DNA from: Pseudooceanicola aestuarii
GTDB taxonomy: Bacteria > Pseudomonadota > Alphaproteobacteria > Rhodobacterales > Rhodobacteraceae
DNA length: 64,000 nt
Assembly (NCBI RefSeq): GCF_010614805.1
Contig: NZ_JAAFZC010000001.1
Location: forward strand, 797,501 to 861,500
Direction of reading: 5' to 3'
The position numbers and the translations under genes are program-made. Below, in pieces: positions 57,630-64,000 of this stretch; within the stretch, counting starts at the first letter, position 1, and the number at the start of each line of letters is the position of its first letter. The notes under the pieces are model-generated. The model did no database searches. It worked only from the letters and a program-made list of their open reading frames with translations, and had not been told where the DNA came from.

Positions 57630-59337
57630 GCTTTTCGGCCTTGCCGCCCGGATGCGTCACCGCCCCCAGATAGGTGGAACCGACCTGCTCCGCATATTTC
57701 CACAGCGCGCCGGAGGCATAGATCGTGGGCCGGGGGCCGGGCCAGTCGGCCTTGCGCGCCTCCAGCTCCGCATCCGTCAGGTCCACGGAAATCTCGCCCT
57801 TCACCGCGTCGATGGTGATGTGATCGCCGTTGCGCACCAGCGCGATGGGGCCGCAATGCGCCGCCTCCGGTCCCACATGGCCCACGCAGAACCCCCGCGT
57901 CGCGCCGGAGAACCGGCCATCGGTGATCAACGCGACTTTCTTGCCCATGCCCTGACCGGACAGGGCCGCCGTGGTGGCCAGCATTTCCCGCATCCCGGGG
58001 CCGCCTGCGGGGCCTTCGTTGCGGATCACGATCACTTCGCCTTCGGCATATTCGCGGTTCTGCACGGCGGCAAAGGCATCTTCCTCGCATTCGAAGACGC
58101 GCGCCGGACCGGAGAAGACCTGTTCTTCCGCGCTCATCCCCGCGACCTTCACGATGGCGCCTTCCGGGGCCAGGTTGCCCTTCAGCCCGACAACCCCGCC
58201 AGTGGCGGAGATCGGCGTTTCCACCGGGTGGATGACGCGGCCATCGGCCTCCCGCGTGATCTGGTCCAGCTCCTCCCCGATGCTGCGGCCCGAGGCAGTC
58301 ATGCAATCCTCGTGCAGCAGGCCGGCCTTGCGCAGTTCCTTAAGCACCACGGGCACGCCGCCGACCTCGTAGAGATCCTTGGCCACGTATTCCCCGCCCG
58401 GCTTGAGGTTCACGAAATAGGGCGTGTCGCGGAAGATGTCGCAGACATCGAACAGGTTGAAATCAATCCCCGCCTCGTGGGCGATTGCCGGCAGGTGCAG
58501 CCCGCCGTTGGTGGACCCGCCGGTGCAGGCCACGACGCGGGCGGCGTTCTCCAGGCTTTGCCGGGTGACGACGTCACGGGCGCGGATATTCCGGGCGATC
58601 AGGTTCATCACCGCCTCGCCCGAGGCCGCGCCATATTGGTCACGCGATTCATAGGGCGCGGGCATCCCGGAGGAATTCATCAGCGCCAGGCCGATCGCCT
58701 CGGAGACGCAAGCCATGGTGTTGGCGGTATATTGCCCGCCACAGGCCCCCGAGGACGGGCAGGCCACGCGCTCCAGGATCGCCAGTTCGGCATCCGACAT
58801 CTCGCCCGCCTGATGCTGGCCGACCGCTTCGAACACGTCCTGCACCACGACATCCTTGCCGTTCAGGCGCCCCGGCAGGATCGACCCACCATAGATGAAG
58901 ACGGAGGGCACGTTCAGGCGTACCATCGCCATCATCATCCCCGGCAGCGACTTGTCACACCCCGCCAGACCCACGATGGCGTCGTAGCAATGGCCGCGCA
59001 TCGTCAGCTCCACCGTGTCGGCGATCGCCTCCCGCGACGCGAGAGATGAGCGCATCCCCTCGTGCCCCATGGCGATGCCGTCGGTCACGGTGATGGTGGT
59101 GAATTCGCGCGGCGTCCCGGCGGCGGCCTTCACCCCCTGCTTCACCGCCTGCGCCTGACGGTTCAGGGCGATGTTGCAGGGCGCGGCCTCGTTCCAGCAG
59201 GTGGCGACACCGACCAGCGGCTGGTGGATCTCCTCCTCCGTGATGCCCATCGCATATAGGTAGGAGCGGTGTGGCGCCCGTTCCGGCCCTTCGGTCACAT
59301 GTCGGCTGGGAAGTTTGGATTTGTCGAATTTCGTCAT
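57610..59337 (-). CDS. ilvD: Dihydroxy-acid dehydratase
   Basis: IlvD removes water from 2,3-dihydroxy acids, the third step of valine/isoleucine synthesis. The 575-residue protein has the iron-sulfur cysteines in [10 protein letters not shown] (Cys47, Cys54) and AGCDKSLPG (Cys127), [12 protein letters not shown] and ACTGGSTNG, and the late [13 protein letters not shown]. The ATG at 59337 opens the conserved N-terminus; the upstream frame has no family likeness and no ribosome site. Confidence 0.97.
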   Translation of the reverse strand: MTKFDKSKLPSRHVTEGPERAPHRSYLYAMGITEEEIHQPLVGVATCWNEAAPCNIALNRQAQAVKQGVKAAAGTPREFTTITVTDGIAMGHEGMRSSLASREAIADTVELTMRGHCYDAIVGLAGCDKSLPGMMMAMVRLNVPSVFIYGGSILPGRLNGKDVVVQDVFEAVGQHQAGEMSDAELAILERVACPSSGACGGQYTANTMACVSEAIGLALMNSSGMPAPYESRDQYGAASGEAVMNLIARNIRARDVVTRQSLENAARVVACTGGSTNGGLHLPAIAHEAGIDFNLFDVCDIFRDTPYFVNLKPGGEYVAKDLYEVGGVPVVLKELRKAGLLHEDCMTASGRSIGEELDQITREADGRVIHPVETPISATGGVVGLKGNLAPEGAIVKVAGMSAEEQVFSGPARVFECEEDAFAAVQNREYAEGEVIVIRNEGPAGGPGMREMLATTAALSGQGMGKKVALITDGRFSGATRGFCVGHVGPEAAHCGPIALVRNGDHITIDAVKGEISVDLTDAELEARKADWPGPRPTIYASGALWKYAEQVGSTYLGAVTHPGGKAEKHVYADL

Positions 59338-59522
59338 GTCTGGCCTCCCCGATTGGTCCTGTTCGGGGATACTGAAGGGTCGTGCATCGCACAAGTCCGT
59401 TTGCGGAACACCCCTGGCGCGGGCCGATGCCCGGTGCGGCGCAGCTGCCGCATTGCGGGCGCCCGCCACCGGCGATAGCGTGCCGCACAACCGCCCCGAG
59501 GCGGCAAGGCAAGGGGCGCGGC

Positions 59523-60362
59523 GTGACAGCAGGAACGAACAGGACTGGACTGGGATGGCTGGCACTGGCAGTGCTGGTCTTCGCCGGGCTGACCGCGCTG
59601 CTGACGGCGGCGGGGTTCGTCGCGCTGGCCCGGTTGGCGCCGGCAATGCTGCGCGGCGCCGGGCTGGGGGCCGAACCGGCGCAGGTTGTGCTGATGCTGG
59701 GCAGCTTTGCCCTGCCGGGCGCGGCGCTGCTGCTGGTCTGGCGTCTGATCTACGGACAGGGGCCGGGGGCATTGACCGGACCGCCGCGACGCGCCTTGCG
59801 GCAATTCGGCACGGTGCTGGCGGTCGCGGCGCCGCTGGCCGTGTTTGCGCTGGTCCTGCCCAACCCCGACCTGGGCCAGCCGGTGCCTAACCTGGCGCCC
59901 GCGATCTGGCTGGCCTGGCTGGTGCCGGGGCTGGTCGCGCTGCTGGTGCAGGTCAGCGTGGAGGAGGCCGTCTTTCGCGGATTCCTGCAAAATCGGATGG
60001 CGGCCCGGTTCCGGTCGCGCGTGCTGTGGCTGGGCCTGCCGGCGCTGATCTTCGGCGTGATGCATTTCGACCCGCGCACCGTGGAAACCGCGCCCTTCCT
60101 GATCGGAATCGCCACTCTGTTCGGGCTGATCGCAGGGGATCTGACGGCGCGCAGCGGCACCCTGGGCCCGGCCATCGCGCTGCACCTGGTGAACAATTTC
60201 CTGGCGATCTTCTGCGTCTCGCTGGGCGGAGGCCTGTCTGGCCTGGCGCTCTACCTCTATCCCGAGGCGCCGGATGGCGGCGCCCTGGCCGCGCAGGCCC
60301 CGGCCGAGGCGCTGATGCTGGCGATCCTGTGGCTGGCCGCACGGATCGCCCTGCGCCGATGA
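59523..60362 (+). CDS. CPBP-family intramembrane metalloprotease, copy 1
   Basis: A 279-residue membrane protein of the CAAX-protease/bacteriocin-processing (Abi) family. The three active-site motifs are present: EEAVFR (EExxxR), FGVMH (FxxxH) and HLVNN (HxxxN), spread over seven or so helices. The GTG at 59523 is chosen since a GGGGCGCG site precedes it; the frame is open back to 59382 but would leave no room for a promoter of the divergent ilvD. The next gene is its paralogue. Confidence 0.88.
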   Translation: MTAGTNRTGLGWLALAVLVFAGLTALLTAAGFVALARLAPAMLRGAGLGAEPAQVVLMLGSFALPGAALLLVWRLIYGQGPGALTGPPRRALRQFGTVLAVAAPLAVFALVLPNPDLGQPVPNLAPAIWLAWLVPGLVALLVQVSVEEAVFRGFLQNRMAARFRSRVLWLGLPALIFGVMHFDPRTVETAPFLIGIATLFGLIAGDLTARSGTLGPAIALHLVNNFLAIFCVSLGGGLSGLALYLYPEAPDGGALAAQAPAEALMLAILWLAARIALRR

Positions 60363-60395
60363 CCGCGCAATGACACCCCCCTGCGTGAGCCGACG

Positions 60396-61307
60396 ATGAT
60401 CCTGCATCCCCCACCCGCCTATGCGCCGCAGATGGCGCTGGCCGCGCCTGCGCGCCGCGATCACCGGATCTGGAAATGCGTCCTGGGCGTGGTGCTGGTG
60501 GAAATGCTGTTCTCCGGTCTCTACGGGATGTTCGGGCTGGGGCTAGGACGCATCGCGCCACAGCTGGGCCAGGCGATGCGGCAAGGCGACAGCGCAGCCG
60601 GGCTGCTGATCCAGCTGGGAGCTTTCGGACTGATGGGGCTGGCGGTGATCCTGGTGGCACGGGCGCTGCACGGGCTGGCACCGGGGGCGCTGATGGGTCC
60701 GGCGCGGATCGCCTGGCGCGACGGGCTGCGGGCGCTGATCGGCGGGCTGGCGCTGCTGCTGACCCTGCAACTGCTGCCGCCTTGGCTGGCACCCGGGGAG
60801 GTCTGGAGCACCGGGCTGGCCCGCTGGCTGCTGTTGCTGGCGCCCGCGCTGCTGGTCCTGCTGGTGCAGACCGGATCGGAGGAGCTGCTGTACCGCGGCT
60901 ATGTGCAGCAACAGCTGGCGGCGCGCTTCCCCGCACCGCTGGTCTGGATGGTGCTGCCCAACCTGCTGTTCGCCGCCGCCCATTGGCAGAACGGCGCCAC
61001 CCCCGGCGATGGCGCGCAATACGTGATCTGGGCCTTTGCCTTCGGCCTTGCCGCCTCGGACCTGACGGCGCGCAGTGGCACGCTGGGCCCGGCGATCGGG
61101 TTCCACCTGGCCAACAACGCCTATGCCACCCTGCTGTTCGGCGAGGCGGGCGGACCGGATTCCGGGCTGGCCCTGCTGTTGCTGCCCGGCTGGACGGGAG
61201 ACGGCGCGCGCCCCGGCCACGCGCCCGTTCTGACCCTGTCACTGGGAATCGAGGTGCTGGTGATCGGCCTGTGCTGGCTGGCGGTGCGGTTGGCGATCCG
61301 TCGCTGA
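60396..61307 (+). CDS. CPBP-family intramembrane metalloprotease, copy 2
   Basis: A 303-residue paralogue of the gene just upstream, 33 nt away on the same strand. Its motifs are EELLYR, FAAAH and HLANN, in the same order. The segment [13 protein letters not shown] is identical in both proteins and the DNA there is nearly so, showing a tandem duplication. Differences cluster in the N-terminal 100 residues, so the two may act on different membrane partners. Function is not known for this subgroup. Confidence 0.9.
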   Translation: MILHPPPAYAPQMALAAPARRDHRIWKCVLGVVLVEMLFSGLYGMFGLGLGRIAPQLGQAMRQGDSAAGLLIQLGAFGLMGLAVILVARALHGLAPGALMGPARIAWRDGLRALIGGLALLLTLQLLPPWLAPGEVWSTGLARWLLLLAPALLVLLVQTGSEELLYRGYVQQQLAARFPAPLVWMVLPNLLFAAAHWQNGATPGDGAQYVIWAFAFGLAASDLTARSGTLGPAIGFHLANNAYATLLFGEAGGPDSGLALLLLPGWTGDGARPGHAPVLTLSLGIEVLVIGLCWLAVRLAIRR

Positions 61308-61366
61308 TTGCATTCACCGGCCCGGCGCCTTATCTCCGGGGCAACGCCAATGGCAAAGGCAGGACG

Positions 61367-62389
61367 ATGAACTGGATCACGAATTACGTGCGCCCGCGGA
61401 TCAATTCGATCTTCTCGCGGCGCGAGGTACCTGAAAACCTCTGGTCCAAATGCGACGCGTGCGGAACCATGCTGTTCCACCGGGAGCTGACGGACAATTT
61501 GAACGTTTGCACCAATTGCGGGCACCACATGGCGATCACGCCCCGCGCCCGGTTCGAGGCGCTGTTCGACGGCGGCGTCTTTACCGAGGTGAAAGTGCCG
61601 GAACCGATCGCCGACCCGCTGCATTTCCGCGACCAGAAACGCTATCCCGACCGGATGAAGGCGGCGCAGAAACAGACTGGCGAGGCCGAGGCCATGCTGG
61701 TCGCCGAAGGCGAGATCGGGCGCACCCCCGTGGTCGCCGCCGGTCAGGATTTCGGCTTCATGGGCGGGTCCATGGGGATGTATGTCGGAAATGCCTTCAT
61801 CGCCGCCGCCGAACGCGCGGTGCAGCGCAAGGCGCCGCTGATCGTCTTTTCCGCCGCCGGCGGCGCCCGGATGCAGGAGGGGATCCTGTCCCTGATGCAG
61901 ATGCCGCGCACCACCGTCGCCGTGCAGATGCTGAAAGAGGCCGGACTGCCCTATATCGTGGTTCTGACCCATCCGACCAGCGGTGGCGTGACCGCTTCCT
62001 ACGCGATGCTGGGGGATGTGCAGATCGCCGAACCCAATGCGCTGATCTGCTTTGCCGGGCCACGCGTGATCCAGCAGACCATCGGCGAAAAGCTGCCCGA
62101 AGGGTTCCAGCGCGCCGAATACCTTCTCGATCACGGGATGCTGGACCGGGTCACCGTGCGGACCCGGATGCGGGACGAGTTGATCGGTATCGTGCGGATG
62201 CTGATGGGCCTGCCGCCGGCGATCAAGGGCGACCTGCCCCCGCCCAGCGAGGCCCCCGCCCTGCCCGAACCCACCGCCCCTGAGAAAGCCCCCGAGGCCG
62301 AGGTCAAGGACACGCCCAAGGCCGCGCCCGAGACCCCGAAAAAGGCCGAAAAGGCAGGCAAACCCGCCAAGGACGCCAAGAAAACGTGA
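61367..62389 (+). CDS. accD: Acetyl-CoA carboxylase carboxyltransferase subunit beta
   Basis: AccD forms, with AccA, the carboxyltransferase that makes malonyl-CoA for fatty acid synthesis. The 340-residue protein has the zinc ribbon Cys29-x2-Cys32-x15-Cys48-x2-Cys51 and the crotonase-fold motifs FSAAGGARMQEG and LTHPTSGGVTASYAMLGD. The last about 55 residues are a Lys/Ala/Pro-rich tail not needed in the E. coli enzyme. It is coupled to folC by a GTGA overlap. Confidence 0.97.
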   Translation: MNWITNYVRPRINSIFSRREVPENLWSKCDACGTMLFHRELTDNLNVCTNCGHHMAITPRARFEALFDGGVFTEVKVPEPIADPLHFRDQKRYPDRMKAAQKQTGEAEAMLVAEGEIGRTPVVAAGQDFGFMGGSMGMYVGNAFIAAAERAVQRKAPLIVFSAAGGARMQEGILSLMQMPRTTVAVQMLKEAGLPYIVVLTHPTSGGVTASYAMLGDVQIAEPNALICFAGPRVIQQTIGEKLPEGFQRAEYLLDHGMLDRVTVRTRMRDELIGIVRMLMGLPPAIKGDLPPPSEAPALPEPTAPEKAPEAEVKDTPKAAPETPKKAEKAGKPAKDAKKT

Positions 62390-63660
62390 GCCAGCCGCAT
62401 TCCGATCTCCTGCTCGACAGGATGATGCGGCTGCATCCCAAGGTCATCGACCTGGTGATGGATCGCGTTCTGCGCCTTCTCGATGCGCTGGACCGGCCGC
62501 AGGACCGGCTGCCCCCGGTGATCCATATCGCCGGCACCAATGGCAAGGGCTCCACCCAGGCGATGATCCGCGCCGGGATCGAGGGGGCCGGCAAGACTGC
62601 CCATGCCTATACCTCGCCCCATCTGGTGCGCTTTCACGAACGCATCCGCCTTGCCGGCACCGTGATCGGCGAGGACGCGCTGGCCGCTCTGCTGGACGAA
62701 TGCCTGGCCGCCAACGGCCCCGACGCCATCACCTATTTCGAGATCACGACCTGCGCCGCGCTGCTGGCCTTTGCCCGGACGCACGCGGATTTCACCCTGC
62801 TGGAGGTCGGGCTGGGCGGACGGCTGGACGCGACCAACGTGGTGGACCGCCCGGCGCTGACCGTGATCACCCCGGTGTCGATGGATCACGAAGGCTACCT
62901 GGGCAGCGACATCCGCATGATCGCCGCCGAAAAGGCCGGCATCCTGAAACGCGGCGTGCCCTGCATCGTCGCCCGCCAGTCCGATCCCGCGCTGGAGGTG
63001 ATCGAGGCGCGCGCCGAACGGCTGGGCGCGCCGCTGCTGGTCCATGGCCAGCACTGGCACGTCGGGACAGAGCGTGACCGCCTGGTCTACCAGGACGAAA
63101 CCGGGCTGCTGGACCTGCCTCTGCCCGCCCTGCCGGGCGCCCACCAGATCGACAACGCCGGCACCGCGCTGGCCGCCCTGCGGCACCTCGCCCTGGGTGA
63201 GACCGCGGCCGAGGCCGCGATGACCGACGTGCACTGGCCCGCCCGGATGCAACGCCTGCGTCACGGCCCGCTGGTGGATGCCGCCCCCAATGCGGAACTG
63301 TGGCTGGACGGCGGTCACAACCCCGCCGCCGGGACTGCGCTGGCCACCCACCTGGCGACCTTGCCGCCGCGCCCGTTGCACCTGGTCTGCGGAATGCTGA
63401 ACACCAAGGATGTCGCCGGTTACATGACCCCACTGGCCGCCCACGCCGAGGGGCTGACCGCCATCGCCATCCCCGGCGAGGCCAACACCCTGCCTGCCGA
63501 CCGGACCGCCGCCGCAGCCCGCGCCGCCGGGATGACCGCCACCACCGCCGACAATGCAGTGGCCGCCGTGCAGCAGATCGCCGCCGCCACGCCCAAGGCC
63601 CGAATCCTGATCTGCGGATCGCTCTACCTGGCCGGGAACGTGCTGCGGGACAACGGGTAG
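62386..63660 (+). CDS. folC: Folylpolyglutamate / dihydrofolate synthase
   Basis: FolC adds glutamate to dihydropteroate and to reduced folates. The 424-residue protein shows the ATP loop HIAGTNGKGSTQAM, the DYxxLEVGLGGRLDATN motif, and the C-terminal domain with LWLDGGHNPAAG and LVCGMLNTKD. The GTG start lies in the accD stop. accD-folC linkage is common in Alphaproteobacteria. Confidence 0.96.
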   Translation: MSQPHSDLLLDRMMRLHPKVIDLVMDRVLRLLDALDRPQDRLPPVIHIAGTNGKGSTQAMIRAGIEGAGKTAHAYTSPHLVRFHERIRLAGTVIGEDALAALLDECLAANGPDAITYFEITTCAALLAFARTHADFTLLEVGLGGRLDATNVVDRPALTVITPVSMDHEGYLGSDIRMIAAEKAGILKRGVPCIVARQSDPALEVIEARAERLGAPLLVHGQHWHVGTERDRLVYQDETGLLDLPLPALPGAHQIDNAGTALAALRHLALGETAAEAAMTDVHWPARMQRLRHGPLVDAAPNAELWLDGGHNPAAGTALATHLATLPPRPLHLVCGMLNTKDVAGYMTPLAAHAEGLTAIAIPGEANTLPADRTAAAARAAGMTATTADNAVAAVQQIAAATPKARILICGSLYLAGNVLRDNG

Positions 63661-63910
63661 GGCGGTTGCGGCCTGTCCGACGGCAGCGATGCCAATTTTT
63701 TTCGCACCAGTAAGCCGCTGATCCGAATCAGAAAACCGAATCAATCGCGCGAATCGGCTCGCTCGCGACCCCGAAGCGATTCGGTTTCAGTTGACCGATT
63801 CGCCTGGCTGGGGCTATTCTGCCCTTAGCTTACAGGCATTTTAAGCATTTCGACCGGGCCAAGACGACCTCCTCCGTTCGGGAAAGATGCGGCAGGCGTG
63901 GAACGCGGGC
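63661..63910. other. Non-coding right end with interleaved inverted repeats
   Basis: About 250 nt without a gene. A T7 run is seen near 63695. Bases 63725-63801 contain five GANTC sites organised as two interleaved inverted repeats (listed separately). Further right, 63810-63850 has an A+T-richer stretch that could be a promoter for a gene beyond the window. No open frame here is convincing. Confidence 0.6.
63733..63803. repeat. Interleaved inverted repeats built on CGAATC
   Basis: AAACCGAATC (63733-63742) pairs with GATTCGGTTT (63778-63787), and GCGAATCGG (63749-63757) pairs with CCGATTCGC (63795-63803). Both pairs are perfect but cross each other, so they cannot form one simple hairpin. 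Together with a fifth CCGAATC at 63723 this looks like a set of binding boxes for a dimeric regulator, or a cluster of GANTC methylation sites. Confidence 0.7.
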
Positions 63911-63938
63911 AGAACAAGGGGGCCGGGCAACGGCCCCC
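63911..63938 (-). terminator. Terminator-like hairpin of the gene entering from the right
   Basis: The arms GGGGGCCG (63918-63925) and CGGCCCCC (63931-63938) pair with a 5-nt loop; on the minus strand a weak U-run (TTGTTCT) follows. It lies 29 nt after the stop codon proposed for the partial minus-strand gene at 63967. Confidence 0.5.
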
Positions 63939-63966
63939 GACCCGCCTTCAATCCCGCCCGCGCTGA

Positions 63967-64000
63967 TTATGCCTTTGGCCGCTCTTCCATCTTTGCTACC
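63967..64000 (-). CDS. 3' end of a minus-strand gene (partial)
   Basis: Reading the minus strand in from the window edge, one frame gives VAKMEERPKA followed by TAA at 63967-63969. The terminator-like hairpin just beyond supports that a gene ends here. Too little is visible to name it. Confidence 0.35.
   Translation of the reverse strand, partial: VAKMEERPKA

Noticed and set aside
59382..59522. N-terminal extension of the first CPBP protease
   Set aside because: The frame is open, but a start there would leave 44 nt to the divergent ilvD start, has no ribosome site, and the residues do not resemble the N-terminus of the paralogue.

Overview
The window looks like chromosomal DNA of a marine-type Rhodobacteraceae (Roseobacter group, Alphaproteobacteria). 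The basis is very high G+C, the 41-residue zinc-less L36 protein, a DinB with an N-terminal zinc ribbon, a urate hydroxylase of the membrane/cytochrome c type, the trio of saccharopine-type dehydrogenases and M20 amidohydrolase, and the general gene content. No species is named because no marker gene in the window would settle it. I see no rRNA, CRISPR array, insertion sequence or prophage; nearly all of the DNA is tightly packed housekeeping and transport genes.

Layout. 1-502: non-coding, with a near-perfect 21-bp-arm hairpin and a dense cluster of GANTC sites, then a terminator. 503-6615 (minus): msrQ-msrP (periplasmic methionine sulfoxide repair), a membrane-anchored glutamate-synthase-like FMN enzyme, clpB. 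6840-10057 (plus): two small paralogous unknown proteins, pyrF, dinB. 10060-11399: an N-formylglutamate amidohydrolase, tRNA-Val(GAC), rpmJ and a strong terminator. 11488-21826 (minus): a branched-chain-amino-acid-type ABC importer (two ATPases, two permeases, a binding protein) bracketed by a long-chain acyl-CoA-synthetase-type ligase and a PaaK-type ligase, followed by a caspase-like protein without its cysteine. A hybrid histidine kinase and an OmpR-type regulator (22028-24639) diverge from this operon and are its likely controllers.

24652-35855: a periplasmic unknown, map, rsmD, a ferredoxin-reductase-type flavoprotein, a peroxiredoxin, a PTP-like phosphatase facing a GntR regulator with matching palindromes on both sides, then the coupled minus-strand run ridA - glycerophosphodiesterase - N-acyltransferase - pterin dehydratase - mscS, and mlaA-mlaC for outer-membrane lipid asymmetry. 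36084-46699: class A penicillin-binding protein, glnK-amtB (nitrogen), rhodanese plus metallo-beta-lactamase (sulfur), puuD, mutL-rmuC (DNA repair) and a small secreted acidic protein.

46875-54238: two saccharopine-dehydrogenase-family genes in one overlapping pair, an M20 amidohydrolase, sfsA, and the plus-strand chain cinA-like - GNAT - AhpD-like - OmpA-like. 54305-63660: LysR, three minus-strand genes of unknown function next to ilvD, two tandem CPBP membrane proteases, and accD-folC coupled by a 4-nt overlap. The right end (63661-64000) is non-coding with interleaved inverted repeats built on GANTC, a terminator, and probably the last codons of a minus-strand gene.

The most unusual items are the two GANTC/inverted-repeat regions at the window ends, the paired GntR-type operators around the phosphatase, the two-ligase ABC cassette with its own two-component system, the twin small proteins between clpB and pyrF, and the pseudo-caspase. 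All functional statements come from reading motifs and gene order; no database search was run.
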